Source of the DNA: a virus
Virus record (IMG/VR): IMGVR_UViG_3300017975_000003
Coordinates: 1-50,158 of that record
DNA length: 50,158 bases
Direction: 5' to 3' (one strand)
Below are positions 6,630 to 15,063 of the stretch, in pieces; the first letter of the stretch is position 1; the number at the start of each line of letters is the position of its first letter. Under the pieces are notes generated by a model. It saw only the letters and a program-made list of their open reading frames with translations, was not told where the DNA came from and did no database searches. The position numbers were made by a program, and so were the translations under genes.

Positions 6630-8399
6630 ATGCCCACCTCGTACGTCACCGGCCCGCTCGAGAACTCGAGCATCAACGATCCCGGCTACTCGCAGACGAT
6701 GCCGCAGCCAGCAGATGGGTCGTTCGCTCCGCAGCCGGTCGACCAGTCCAAGCTGCGCGGGATCGCCATCCCGGACGGGTGGCGCAGCCCCACGATCAAG
6801 CAGCTCAACCAAGAGAACCCGCTCTACACTGACGTCAAGGACGACTGGATCAAGATGTCGATGCTGTACGAGGGCGGGCACGTGATGCGCAAGAACTCCA
6901 CCCAGTTCCTGCTGCGCCGTCCGCGCGAGCTGCAGGAGGTCTACCAGGCGCGCGTCGACCGCTTCACCTACCACAACATCCTCGGCACGTGCTTCGGCTG
7001 GTACAGGGCCGCAATGTTCAAGAACCCGCCGACCATCACCATGAAGACCGTCGGAAAGGACGGCCAGCCGGACGGCAAGGACTTCCCCAAGGACCTGGAC
7101 TCATTCTACATCGAGTTCCGCAAGAACTGCGACCGCAAGAAGACCAGCCTCGTCGACCTGATGCGCGAGGTGTGGACGTCGCTCGCCCTCTACAAGTGCG
7201 CCTACGTGCTGGTAGACACGCCTCGCGACGACGGCAGCAAGACGCTGCGCGAGCAGAAGCAGAAGGGCGTGCTCGACCAGTTCGGCCGGCCGTCGCCGTA
7301 CCTGGTGACGTATTCGCCGGTGAGCGTCATCAACTGGGACTGCGACCAGTACGGCAACCTCGACTGGTGCGTGCTCGCCTACCAGGACACGACCAGGCAG
7401 TTCGTGCAGACGCAGAAGGTCGTCGACACGTGGTACTACTTCGACCGGCAGATCTTCCTCAAGTACCAGCGCGTCCGCAAGCCCGGCGAGTCCGAGATCA
7501 CCAAGGTCGACGAGACCGACCGCGCGACGCTGGTCGACGCCGGCAAGCACGCGATGTCCCAGGCGGGCGTGGTCCCCCTGCTCAAGTTCGAGGTGCCCGA
7601 CGGGCTGTGGCTCACCAACAGGGCCTACCTGCCGGTGCTCGACCATCTCAACCAGGACAACTCGTACGGCTGGGCGCTATACATGGCGAACCTCGCCATG
7701 CCGGTCGTCACGAGCGACCAGGACATCAAGCCGCAGCTCTCTGAGACAGGCTTCATCCAGCTGCCGACCGGCGCGAAGTACGAGTGGTCGGAGCCGGAGG
7801 GCAGGTCCTTCCAGCGGTCGGCCGAGCGCGTCAGGGAGCTCCGCGAGGAGATCTTCCGCGCCATGTACCTCAGCTACCAGGGGCGGACCTCAAACGCCAC
7901 GGCGGACGGGGCGAGCGGCGCGTCCAAGGAGATGGACATGATGCCGGCGCAGGACGTGATGAACGAGTACGGCGACGTCATCATCGCGGCGGCGCAGCAG
8001 CTGATGGACGCCGTGGCGCAGGCCAGAGGAGACCTGGCGGTGCGGTCCGACGTCCGCGGCATGAAGTTCGGGAAGACCGCGAGTCTGGAGCAGATCCAGA
8101 AGACCGAGGCCGTCCTGAGTCTGGGCGTCCCCAGCGACACCTTCGAGAAGGAGGTGTACAAGCAGTCGGCCGCCGAGTACCTGCCGGACGCCAACCCCGA
8201 GACCATGGAGAAGATCAACGATGAGATCGACGCCGCCCCGAGCGACGAGGAGAAGGAGCAGGCCCAAGCCAAGCAGCGCCAGCAGCAGTACGCGCAGAGC
8301 ATGACTCAGGCCGTCGCCGCCTTCAACCAGGCGCCGCCGCCGGTGACCCCGAAGAAGCTGAGACAGAACAGGGCCGCCGCGCTCACGAGCGAGGCGTAA
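6630..8399 (+). CDS. Portal protein
   Basis: A 589-residue protein between terminase and scaffold genes, as expected for the portal, the twelve-subunit ring through which DNA enters the head. ATG at 6630 follows a GGAGG site. The central region (NILGTCFGWYRAAMFKNPP, SLVDLMREVWTSLALYKCAYVLVDTP) fits the wing and clip of DUF4055-like portals. A long helical segment follows (RSFQRSAERVRELREEIFRAM). The C-terminus (KEQAQAKQRQQQYAQSMTQ) is glutamine-rich and probably coiled. Position and size make the call strong even though portals are poorly conserved. Confidence 0.88.
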   Translation: MPTSYVTGPLENSSINDPGYSQTMPQPADGSFAPQPVDQSKLRGIAIPDGWRSPTIKQLNQENPLYTDVKDDWIKMSMLYEGGHVMRKNSTQFLLRRPRELQEVYQARVDRFTYHNILGTCFGWYRAAMFKNPPTITMKTVGKDGQPDGKDFPKDLDSFYIEFRKNCDRKKTSLVDLMREVWTSLALYKCAYVLVDTPRDDGSKTLREQKQKGVLDQFGRPSPYLVTYSPVSVINWDCDQYGNLDWCVLAYQDTTRQFVQTQKVVDTWYYFDRQIFLKYQRVRKPGESEITKVDETDRATLVDAGKHAMSQAGVVPLLKFEVPDGLWLTNRAYLPVLDHLNQDNSYGWALYMANLAMPVVTSDQDIKPQLSETGFIQLPTGAKYEWSEPEGRSFQRSAERVRELREEIFRAMYLSYQGRTSNATADGASGASKEMDMMPAQDVMNEYGDVIIAAAQQLMDAVAQARGDLAVRSDVRGMKFGKTASLEQIQKTEAVLSLGVPSDTFEKEVYKQSAAEYLPDANPETMEKINDEIDAAPSDEEKEQAQAKQRQQQYAQSMTQAVAAFNQAPPPVTPKKLRQNRAAALTSEA

Positions 8400-8409
8400 G
8401 GAGAAGACG

Positions 8410-8892
8410 ATGGCTATCACGCATGACGAAGAGAAATTACAGGACCTGGCGGAGCAGTGGCAGACTGCCCTGCGGCTGCGCGACTGGGACGTGGACGTGC
8501 GGCTGGCACGGGCGAAGGACATGTCCGGCAAGGGCGACAAGGGCGAGTGCAGCTACAACCTCGCCAAGAAGCACGCGGTGGTCAAGATCCTCGACCCGCG
8601 CGACTACAAGGACGACTTCGCGGAGCAGGACCACGAGTACACGCTGGTCCACGAGCTACTGCACCTCCACTTCGCCGGCCTCGACGCCGCGGTGACCGAC
8701 GGCAAGCTGGCCGACCTGGTGCTGGAGCAGGGCATCCACGCGTGCGCGACGCTCATGACAGAACTGCTTCGCGCCATGCAGGCCGCGCAGGCCGTCGCCG
8801 GCGCCCCCGCCGAGCGGGCCGAGGAAGTCGCGACAAGCGCCCGCAAACCTCGTCGGAGGGCTGCCAAACAGCAGGAGAGCGCGACGGTATAA
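8410..8892 (+). CDS. Putative zinc metalloprotease of the head module
   Basis: A 160-residue protein with the zincin motif HELLH at residues 81-85 (TLVHELLHLHFAG) and a possible third ligand Glu106 in LEQGIH. The N-terminal part (LRDWDVDVRLARAKDM, then AVVKILDPRDY) is the layout of small phage metallopeptidases. It sits between portal and scaffold, so it may be the prohead protease that removes scaffold or trims head proteins. A SprT-like or toxin-type peptidase is an alternative. The C-terminal tail is basic (ARKPRRRAAK). Ribosome binding site AAGGAGAAG precedes the ATG. Confidence 0.75.
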   Translation: MAITHDEEKLQDLAEQWQTALRLRDWDVDVRLARAKDMSGKGDKGECSYNLAKKHAVVKILDPRDYKDDFAEQDHEYTLVHELLHLHFAGLDAAVTDGKLADLVLEQGIHACATLMTELLRAMQAAQAVAGAPAERAEEVATSARKPRRRAAKQQESATV

Positions 8893-8893
8893 T
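8888..8893 (+). promoter_or_regulatory. Candidate -10 box before the scaffold gene
   Basis: A perfect TATAAT overlaps the last codons of the metalloprotease gene. The context GACGGTATAATTCGAAGT resembles the sites before 1149 and 34525. The start point would fall near 8900, giving a short leader with GGAG six bases before the ATG at 8911. Confidence 0.5.
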
Positions 8894-8910
8894 TCGAAGT
8901 GGAGCGCGGG

Positions 8911-9762
8911 ATGAGGAGCGACACAGCGACCGATCTTAAACGACGCGCAAGTGCGCCGCGCTCGATAGTGGCCGAGCACCCTCTCGGGAGAGGACATGAG
9001 CACATGTTCGACAGATATCGCATGAGAGCCGACGGAGACGGCCCGAGTCTTCTGGACGTGAAGACCGGCGGCAAGGGAAAAGGAAGCAAGGACGGCGCGA
9101 AGGGCGGCGTCTCGAAGAAGCGCGTCAACAAGATCGTCAACAACGCGATCGCCAACCTCGTGAAGGGTAGCCAGCTGTCCGACGCAGTGAAGTCCGTCAT
9201 GGCGCCGCTTCTGAAGGACCTGAAGCCAGGCGCGACGGACAAGACCACGACCACGCCGACGGAGCCTCAGCCCACCGACGTGAAAGGCCTGTCGCCCGAG
9301 GCGAACGCCATCATACATGAGCTCCAGCGACAGAACAAGGAGCTCAAGTCCCAGGTGACGGGGCTGGCCGACGACAGCAAGGCGAAGGAGGCGCGAGCCC
9401 AGAAGGCCGAGACCGACAGCGCCATCGAGACCGCCCTCAACGACTACACGTTCACCTCACCCGGCGCCCGCGAGACGGCCAAGCGGCTCATCGCGATGGA
9501 GGTCACCCGCACCGAGGACGGCAAGCTCCTGGGCGGCGGCGACCTCCCGCTGACGGACTTCGTGAAGGAGGCCTTGACGACGAAGCACGACTACTTCCTC
9601 GCGTCCGCAGAAGTTGGCGGCGCCGGGGCAAGCAAGGGCATCACTCGCAACTCGGCCGGCGTGGGCCTGGAGACTATAAAGAGAGACATGACCGAGGCCG
9701 ATCGGCAAGCAGTGACGGCCGAGATCGGACGCGCCATCCAGGCGGCTCAGACGCAGTTCTAA
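8911..9762 (+). CDS. Capsid scaffolding protein
   Basis: A 283-residue protein immediately before the coat gene. Residues about 60-90 are lysine- and glycine-rich (TGGKGKGSKDGAKGG). The middle is a coiled coil (ANAIIHELQRQNKELKSQV then AKEARAQKAETDSAIETAL). The C-terminal part (PGARETAKRLIAMEV, LTDFVKEALTTKHDYFLAS) has the usual layout of scaffolds of P22-like coat proteins. The scaffold templates the procapsid and then leaves. Start choice is open: ATG at 8911 follows GGAG, while ATG at 9004 follows AGAGGA and gives 252 residues; a GTG at 8899 is also in frame. Confidence 0.8.
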   Translation: MRSDTATDLKRRASAPRSIVAEHPLGRGHEHMFDRYRMRADGDGPSLLDVKTGGKGKGSKDGAKGGVSKKRVNKIVNNAIANLVKGSQLSDAVKSVMAPLLKDLKPGATDKTTTTPTEPQPTDVKGLSPEANAIIHELQRQNKELKSQVTGLADDSKAKEARAQKAETDSAIETALNDYTFTSPGARETAKRLIAMEVTRTEDGKLLGGGDLPLTDFVKEALTTKHDYFLASAEVGGAGASKGITRNSAGVGLETIKRDMTEADRQAVTAEIGRAIQAAQTQF

Positions 9763-9793
9763 CGTAAACGTTCTCTAAGGAGGGGCATACGTA

Positions 9794-10696
9794 ATGCCCG
9801 CAATCACCTCTAGCAACGTCGCGCAGGCCATCGTGAAGCTTGTAGCTTTCGACGCCCTGCCGGCACTCGAAGCGAACCTCGTAATGGGTCGCCTGGTCAA
9901 CCGCAACTATGAGGCCAGCCTGGCTCAGACCGGGGACACCGTTAACGTCCCGATTCCCGGCGTGATGGTGGCCAACAACATCGCCGAAGGCGGCACTGTA
10001 CAGACGCAGAATCCCGCCCTCGGCAACGCGCAGATCGTGCTCAACAAGCACCTCGAAGCCACGTTCCAGATCCCGGACGTGACGAAGGTTCTCGCGTTCC
10101 CCAACCTCTTGCAGCAGTATATGCGGCCGGCCATCATCGCGATCGCCACGCAGATCGAGACCGACCTCATCAACTTGTACCCGAACCTGACGGCCATATC
10201 GGCTGTTGGAACCGGCGGTGCTGGCCTGGCCTCCGAGGCGGTTATCGACTCCGCCGAGAAGTCGCTCTTCAAGGCCCTGGTGCCTGAGTCCATCCAAAAG
10301 TACGCCGTGGTCTCGCCGGACGCCTATAGTGACCTGCGTCAGATCGGCCGCTTCACCGAGGACCGCATCACCGCGGGCGCGGGTCAAGCAATCGCCAGTG
10401 GCCAGGTCGGCAAGCTGAAGGGCTTCCTGTTCTTCCGTAGCCAGCTGGTTCCCAAGATTGCTGGTACGACCTACAACATCGGCTTCGCCCCGGACGCCTT
10501 CGCGCTGGTCACCCGCCAGCTGCCGCAGCCGCTTCCCGGCACTGGCGCCATCGCCCAGTACGTGAACGAGGGCAACTTTGGCCTGCGCATCGTGATGAGC
10601 TACGCGCCGGGCACTCTCGCGCAGCAGTTCACCGTGGATGTCCTGTACGGCGTGGCCGTGCTTCGCAACGTCTTCGGCCTCCAGATCCTGAGCTAG
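9794..10696 (+). CDS. Major capsid protein, P22-coat family
   Basis: A 300-residue coat protein with a very strong ribosome binding site (AAGGAGGGG). MPAITSSNVAQAIVKLVAFD at the N-terminus, then LVNRNYEASLAQTGDTVNVP, and later HLEATFQIPDVTKVLAFPN are typical of the P22 gp5-like HK97-fold family. The C-terminus is GVAVLRNVFGLQILS. It is slightly shorter than P22 coat (430), as in many siphovirus relatives without a large inserted domain. Codon choice is less G+C-extreme than in neighbours, consistent with high expression. Confidence 0.92.
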   Translation: MPAITSSNVAQAIVKLVAFDALPALEANLVMGRLVNRNYEASLAQTGDTVNVPIPGVMVANNIAEGGTVQTQNPALGNAQIVLNKHLEATFQIPDVTKVLAFPNLLQQYMRPAIIAIATQIETDLINLYPNLTAISAVGTGGAGLASEAVIDSAEKSLFKALVPESIQKYAVVSPDAYSDLRQIGRFTEDRITAGAGQAIASGQVGKLKGFLFFRSQLVPKIAGTTYNIGFAPDAFALVTRQLPQPLPGTGAIAQYVNEGNFGLRIVMSYAPGTLAQQFTVDVLYGVAVLRNVFGLQILS

Positions 10697-10747
10697 TCTT
10701 AACAGCCGTCGAATGGAGGGGCTTTATCTCCGTCCGCTACTCCGATC

Positions 10748-10770
10748 GGGCCGGCGGGAAAGTCCGGCCC
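10748..10770 (+). promoter_or_regulatory. Hairpin downstream of the coat gene
   Basis: GGGCCGG at 10748-10754 pairs with CCGGCCC at 10764-10770 around a nine-base loop. There is no T run, so it is more likely a weak terminator, RNA processing or message-stabilising structure after the coat gene than a full terminator. Confidence 0.4.
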
Positions 10771-10796
10771 CGAATCACCCAGACAAGGGAGACTAC

Positions 10797-11276
10797 ATGG
10801 ACGTAAACGAGTTCTACGCAGAGAAGAAGAAGGCACATAACCGACTGGTGAAGGAGCTGCTGGCAGGCAAGTATCCTGGACAACCGGATCCCGAGGACTA
10901 CTTCAACGAGGAGACTGACGAGACAGAGAAGCGATCGACGGCCGTGTACATGACGTCGGTGCGCAAGCGTGAAGCGGGCACGGTCGCCGGGCACGTGTGC
11001 CTCGTCGAAGTATACGATCAGAAGGGCAACGCAGGGCTGGCAGCCGAGCGCATCGCGGACGGCACGCATCGCGTGTCCACCGAGGATGAGATCCGCGCCT
11101 ACCTCAAGCGGCAGTACGAACAGAAGGTCCTGCACGACAAGCTGGACGCGCGGCGCGAGGTGAAGAAGACGCAGCAGGTTGATGCCAACTACCTGAACGA
11201 GATGCCGGTGCACTTGCGGCAGTTCGAAGGCAAAGTCGAGGAGACAACTCCTCAATCACGGGCCGGCAAGCGGTAG
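10797..11276 (+). CDS. Head-module protein, function unknown
   Basis: A 159-residue, highly charged protein (MDVNEFYAEKKKAHNRLVKE ... LNEMPVHLRQFEGKVEE). ATG at 10797 follows AAGGGA. Mixed alpha/beta in the middle (TVAGHVCLVEVYDQKGN) and a long charged helix later (DEIRAYLKRQYEQKVLHDK). It sits between coat and decoration-like genes, so a head completion or assembly role is possible. No family is recognised. Confidence 0.65.
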   Translation: MDVNEFYAEKKKAHNRLVKELLAGKYPGQPDPEDYFNEETDETEKRSTAVYMTSVRKREAGTVAGHVCLVEVYDQKGNAGLAAERIADGTHRVSTEDEIRAYLKRQYEQKVLHDKLDARREVKKTQQVDANYLNEMPVHLRQFEGKVEETTPQSRAGKR

Positions 11277-11316
11277 CGCGGCGGCCCACAACAACGATTT
11301 AAGGAGCATCTAAGAA

Positions 11317-11955
11317 ATGTCTCAGCTCAACATCGAACTGGCGACCCAGTTCACCATCCAGGCGCCGTCCACCGTGACGGCCGCGACCAATGCCAGCCCG
11401 ATCGCAATCACCACTGCGGCGAACCACGGCCTCAACACCGGCGACATCGTGCAGGTCACTGGCTCGACTGGCAACACCGCGGCCAACGGGCAGTTCGTCG
11501 TGACCAAGACCGGCGCGACGACTTTCACCCTCAACAACAGCAACGGCAACGCAGCGTGGGTGTCCGGAGGCACCGTCACCCACATCGGCCACTCCACTGC
11601 TACCCCGCTGCTCGTCGACAACACCGTGTTCGCCACGGCGCCCTCGGTCACACTGCAGGCGCGGATCGAGAGAGTCAGCGCTGGCAACACTCGCGTGGTC
11701 TTCGAGGACGCAGCCGACTCTGCCTTCGTCACAGCAGAACCTCTCGCCATGATCCAGTCCACTGGCGCGATCGGCGCGACCGGCCCCGGCGTGTACGCCG
11801 GGCAGGCCGGCCAGTATGACAAGATGTTCACGGCGAAGTACCCGGACATCCCGGACTTCCGCGTGGCTGCCTCGGGCGACAACCTCCGCCTGAAAGTGTT
11901 CGCCAGCGGGGGCACGGGCGCCGTGGTGCAGTACTCCGGCTGGCTGCAGTACTAG
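11317..11955 (+). CDS. Probable head decoration protein with E1-FCCH-like module
   Basis: A 212-residue protein following the coat gene, with ribosome binding site AAGGAG. Residues about 20-92 form an E1-FCCH-like beta module (TAATNASPIAITTAANHGLN, GDIVQVTGSTGNTAANGQF, TTFTLNN, AWVSGGTV). The same module occurs in the tail tube and tail-tip proteins of this phage. The rest (LLVDNTVFATAPSVTLQARI ... VFASGGTGAVVQYSGWLQY) looks like a beta-rich virion protein. It probably coats the capsid surface; a head-fibre is an alternative. Confidence 0.65.
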   Translation: MSQLNIELATQFTIQAPSTVTAATNASPIAITTAANHGLNTGDIVQVTGSTGNTAANGQFVVTKTGATTFTLNNSNGNAAWVSGGTVTHIGHSTATPLLVDNTVFATAPSVTLQARIERVSAGNTRVVFEDAADSAFVTAEPLAMIQSTGAIGATGPGVYAGQAGQYDKMFTAKYPDIPDFRVAASGDNLRLKVFASGGTGAVVQYSGWLQY

Positions 11956-12045
11956 CCCAAGCTTCCGGGCGCCGACTGTCCGCGAGCAGGTCTTGAGTGA
12001 CCTCGCGGCTGATCCGGCGCCCGGACCCGCATAGGAGCGAACGCT

Positions 12046-12132
12046 GTGACCAGGACGATACGAAACGCCACCAGCCTGATGGTCGCGGCCATGATCGTGA
12101 TGTGCGTCGCGCTCCTGATAGCGAAAGGATAG
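12046..12132 (+). CDS. 28-residue single-membrane-span peptide
   Basis: A GTG start preceded by AGGAG nine bases upstream opens a 28-codon frame ending five bases before the next gene. The product is basic at the N-terminus (MTRTIRNATS) and then hydrophobic (LMVAAMIVMCVALLIAKG), a clean single transmembrane helix. The frame and ribosome site fill what is otherwise an unexplained 180-base gap. No homologue is known to me. It may be a small membrane peptide or a chance frame. Confidence 0.5.
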   Translation: MTRTIRNATSLMVAAMIVMCVALLIAKG

Positions 12133-12137
12133 GGACG

Positions 12138-13151
12138 ATGCTCTGGACTGACACCTACATCGTGACAACGGCGGACTTGCTGACCATCGACCCCGAGGTC
12201 GGGGACGTGGCCACGGCAGAGAGCATTACCGTCGACGGCTCGACCGGGATCGTCCAGCGGACGTACGAGGCGGCCAGCCAGCAGCTGCTCGCGCAGATGC
12301 AGCGCTTCGGCGGCTACCTCTCGTCCGGCCTCGTCAGCGCGAACCACCTCGCGGCCGTGTTCAACGTCGGCGGCCCAGGCGTGAACCGCACCCGTGTGCT
12401 GCTCGGCCAGATCATAGCCTTCGACCCCTACAACCCGCTGGTCAAGACTTGGCTGTGCTACCGGACCCTCGAGAAGTTCTTCCACGCGGCCTTCTCGCGC
12501 ACCATGCAGGACCGCTACGAGAAGAAGATGAAGCAGTACGCGACCGATGTGCGCAACGAGTTCTGGCCGAACGTGAAGAACGCCGGCTTGCCCGTTGTCT
12601 ACCGACCCATGCCCTGCCCCGGCGCCGTGAATGAGCGTGTGCCCGGCGGCTTCTCTCAGCTGCAGAGCGGCACCTGGTCGGCGGCCAACGTGACCACCGC
12701 GGCGAAGGCGGGGACGACGGGCGGGACGTTCGACGTCGCCGTCACCTACGTCGACCAGACCCTCTACGTCGGCCCGCGGACCAAGACCAACGCAGAGTCT
12801 TACACCAGCGCGCGCATCACCCAGGTGGTGGCCGCGGGACAGGCCCTGCAGATCAACATCTCCTCGCTCACGCCCCCGAACGCCGGCAGCGACCCGGCGA
12901 TGCTGCCGAGCGCGCTGACCACACCGCTGAACGCCAGCGGCTGGAACGTGTACGTCGGGCAGCAGGGCGGGACGCTGTACCTGCAGAACGCCTCGCCGAT
13001 CCCCTGCCTCGGGGCGTCGGTCGGGTCCGCGTCGATACTGCAGCCGGTCTACACGCTGGCCGGCGACCCGGTGCTGGCTGGGTACGCCGCGGACTACGGG
13101 CAGTACGCGGACGCTTATTTCACGATTCAGGACCTGATCCAGCGCGGATAG
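12138..13151 (+). CDS. Structural protein, probable head-tail or neck region, function unknown
   Basis: A 337-residue protein between the decoration-like and MuF-like genes. ATG at 12138 is preferred over the upstream frame, which overlaps the small membrane peptide. The N-terminal half is helical (TYEAASQQLLAQMQRFGGYL, RTLEKFFHAAFSRTMQDRYE). The C-terminal half holds an Ig/FN3-like beta stretch (GTFDVAVTYVDQTLYVGP ... GWNVYVGQQGGTLYLQ). It is followed by a strong terminator. No exact family is assigned. Confidence 0.7.
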   Translation: MLWTDTYIVTTADLLTIDPEVGDVATAESITVDGSTGIVQRTYEAASQQLLAQMQRFGGYLSSGLVSANHLAAVFNVGGPGVNRTRVLLGQIIAFDPYNPLVKTWLCYRTLEKFFHAAFSRTMQDRYEKKMKQYATDVRNEFWPNVKNAGLPVVYRPMPCPGAVNERVPGGFSQLQSGTWSAANVTTAAKAGTTGGTFDVAVTYVDQTLYVGPRTKTNAESYTSARITQVVAAGQALQINISSLTPPNAGSDPAMLPSALTTPLNASGWNVYVGQQGGTLYLQNASPIPCLGASVGSASILQPVYTLAGDPVLAGYAADYGQYADAYFTIQDLIQRG

Positions 13152-13253
13152 CCAGCTATGACTTTGAAACCTCGCCACGGAGCTCGAAACTCTACCGCGG
13201 GGCGTTCTGCGATGTCTCCCACTACCGCGGACTCCTTCTCCCCGCGGCTCTCC

Positions 13254-13290
13254 CCGGGGGCGGCCACTGCCAGGCCGCTCCCGGCTTTTT
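13254..13290 (+). terminator. Rho-independent terminator after the neck gene
   Basis: A 12-bp stem (13254-13265 with 13273-13284, one G/T pair) with a seven-base loop is followed by CTTTTT. This is a good intrinsic terminator within the late unit. The next gene starts 18 bases later with no promoter seen between, so read-through must supply it. Confidence 0.75.
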
Positions 13291-13307
13291 CGTCTTAGGC
13301 GGTCACC

Positions 13308-14165
13308 ATGGCTCTCGACGACATCATCAAGCAGCACGACGGCGAGGTGGACGCGCTGGTCAACCACTTCAAGGACCAGCTCGAGAAGATGCTCGCCAAG
13401 GCGCAGGCCAACGTGCAGGCGACGCTCACGAGCAAGCTGACGTTCGACGACAGGGGGAAGATCGAGCAGACCTCGTCCAACCGCTCGCAGCTGCGCCGCA
13501 TGGACGACATGCTGAACGAGGAGCTGGACGAGCTCGGGCTGCAGGACCTGATAGACGCCTTCGTCCACCAGTTCGGCGGGCAGTTCAAGTACTTCAAGCA
13601 GGTGCTGGAGCAGACGCTCGGCAAGGCGCGCGCCGACAAGCTGGACGCGCTCAAGTTCACGGTCGACGACCAGAAGGTCTTCTCGATGATGCAGGCGGAC
13701 GCCGCCGAGAACCTGGAGGACATCGTCGGCCAGGCGGGGGACGACGTCAGGCGGCGCACGCTCATGGGCATGGGTGGGATGACGGCGCGAGACCTGGCCG
13801 AGACCATGACCGAGGTGGTCGCGAAGACGGCCGGCTACGCGAAGACCGAGGCCACCACCGCGGTCAGCTCGTTCTACCGCACGCTGGCCAAGACCAGCTT
13901 CCAGAAGATCGAGGAGGACGACGACTGGGAGATCACCTACAGGTACGTGGGGCCGGGGCCACTGGACCCGGTCGAGCGGCCGTTCTGCCGGCACCTCATG
14001 ACGCAGTCGCTAGCGGGCAGGACGTGGACCTACGACCAGATCGAGGACATGGACAACGACCAGCTGGACGACGTCTTCGTTACGGGCGGCGGCTACAACT
14101 GCCGGCACCAGTGGATCGTGGCGGACATGCGACCGAGCAAGAAGCAGCTGGAGGACGCCGACTGA
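13308..14165 (+). CDS. MuF-like minor head protein
   Basis: A 285-residue protein. The N-terminal two thirds are helical and charged (DEVDALVNHF-like start, then QVLEQTLGKARADKLDALKF). The C-terminal part has the signature of the SPP1 gp7/Mu gpF morphogenesis family: RYVGPGPLDPVERPFCRHLM, WTYDQIEDMDN and TGGGYNCRHQWIVADM. Such proteins travel with the head, sometimes entering the host. It usually neighbours the portal; here it lies after the coat gene. The region right after its stop is filled by element copy B. Confidence 0.82.
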   Translation: MALDDIIKQHDGEVDALVNHFKDQLEKMLAKAQANVQATLTSKLTFDDRGKIEQTSSNRSQLRRMDDMLNEELDELGLQDLIDAFVHQFGGQFKYFKQVLEQTLGKARADKLDALKFTVDDQKVFSMMQADAAENLEDIVGQAGDDVRRRTLMGMGGMTARDLAETMTEVVAKTAGYAKTEATTAVSSFYRTLAKTSFQKIEEDDDWEITYRYVGPGPLDPVERPFCRHLMTQSLAGRTWTYDQIEDMDNDQLDDVFVTGGGYNCRHQWIVADMRPSKKQLEDAD

Positions 14166-14167
14166 GC

Positions 14168-14344
14168 CTCTTATATAAGGGGTCAACGCGCTCGAGAGAA
14201 ACCCATGAATCAGCAGGGAGCCAACGGGCCAACGGAGCAGGGGCCGAAGAACATGAGCAGAAAGGAGATGCAGGGGGAGTTGGCGGTAGCACGCCTCCAA
14301 TGTCGCGATAGACATTCTCGAGCGCGTTGACCCCTTATATAGCA
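14168..14344. repeat. 177-bp inverted-repeat element, copy B
   Basis: This copy has a perfect 26-bp inverted repeat: 14172-14197 pairs with 14316-14341. It starts two bases after the stop of the MuF-like gene and ends two bases before the ATG of the next late gene, so it fills the gap between them exactly. It aligns gaplessly with copy A. Inside it AATGTC (14299-14304) pairs with GACATT (14311-14316); in copy A the partner of AATGTC lies on the other side, so the inner hairpin has switched position. A 41-codon frame occupies the interior. Confidence 0.88.
14205..14330 (+). CDS. 41-residue frame inside element copy B
   Basis: ATG at 14205 and TGA at 14328-14330 match the offsets of the copy A frame. 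The product begins MNQQGANGPTEQGPK and ends VARLQCRDRHSRAR. Compared with copy A the middle has diverged strongly while start, length, RLQC and the terminal SRAR are kept. A weak GAGAG lies before the ATG. It lies on the late strand and would be transcribed with the head genes. Whether it is translated is unknown. Confidence 0.38.
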   Translation: MNQQGANGPTEQGPKNMSRKEMQGELAVARLQCRDRHSRAR

Positions 14345-14346
14345 AG

Positions 14347-15054
14347 ATGCCTTCCATCGAACTAAGGTGCCGGTCAGGCAGGCTGCCGGAGCAGGTGCTC
14401 GTCGAGCTGCAGGCGGCGCTGACGCCGAACGAGTCGGACATGTCCCTGGCCGGGCAGCTGGTCCGGTCCGAGATCCGGCTGGACTGCGAGCGCGGCGTCG
14501 ACGTCCACGGCGTGCCGTTCCACCCCTACTCGACGGACCACCCCTACTACTACAACGCAGGCACGTGCGGCGGTAAGTACGACAAGGAGACCAAGGGCGC
14601 CTCCAAGCGGATGAACACCAGGCTCACGAAGGCCGGCGTGACGACGGGTGGGGTCTCGAGCACGGGCCGCACCGTCAAGTTCGCCAGCTACGCCGCGTTC
14701 AAGGCGGCGTTCGGCCGGCCCAACGTCGACCTCATGGGGGTGCAGGCGCCGCACATGCTCGACGCGATCGTGGTCGTCGTCAACGGCCACACGATGGGCG
14801 GGGCTGTCGGGGACGACGAGACGTTCTCCGAGGAGCGAGACAATGGCATGGCCACATCCCCCGCCACGCAAGTCCAGATAGGGATCTATGACACAGAGGC
14901 TGCCGAGCGGGCATCAGGCCACAACAATGGAACGAAAACCCTGCCACAGCGGCAGTTCTTCGGCATCTCAGATGGAGCTCGGGTGCAAGTTCGCGACATG
15001 CTGCAGCGTCGGCTGATTCAACGTGCTCGGCGAGCGCTGCGCGGGGGAGCGTAA
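14347..15054 (+). CDS. Neck/tail completion protein of the virion morphogenesis type
   Basis: A 235-residue protein whose ATG is two bases after element B. Motifs SDMSLAGQLVRSEIRLDCER and GVPFHPYSTDHPYYYN at the front, GVQAPHMLDAIVV in the middle, and then SGHNNG and LPQRQFFGISDGAR near the end match the HK97 gp10/Mu gpG-like virion morphogenesis family, which finishes the tail end that joins the head. No Shine-Dalgarno sequence is seen next to the ATG, since the element's right arm lies there; the element may therefore govern its translation. Confidence 0.72.
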   Translation: MPSIELRCRSGRLPEQVLVELQAALTPNESDMSLAGQLVRSEIRLDCERGVDVHGVPFHPYSTDHPYYYNAGTCGGKYDKETKGASKRMNTRLTKAGVTTGGVSSTGRTVKFASYAAFKAAFGRPNVDLMGVQAPHMLDAIVVVVNGHTMGGAVGDDETFSEERDNGMATSPATQVQIGIYDTEAAERASGHNNGTKTLPQRQFFGISDGARVQVRDMLQRRLIQRARRALRGGA

Positions 15055-15063
15055 GATAGAGTC

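Noticed and set aside
13158-13298. 46-codon plus-strand frame before the MuF-like gene
   Set aside because: It runs through the intrinsic terminator and has no ribosome site; composition looks non-coding.
11952-13994. 680-codon minus-strand frame across several late genes
   Set aside because: Crosses three supported plus-strand genes and a terminator; composition is that of an antisense shadow.
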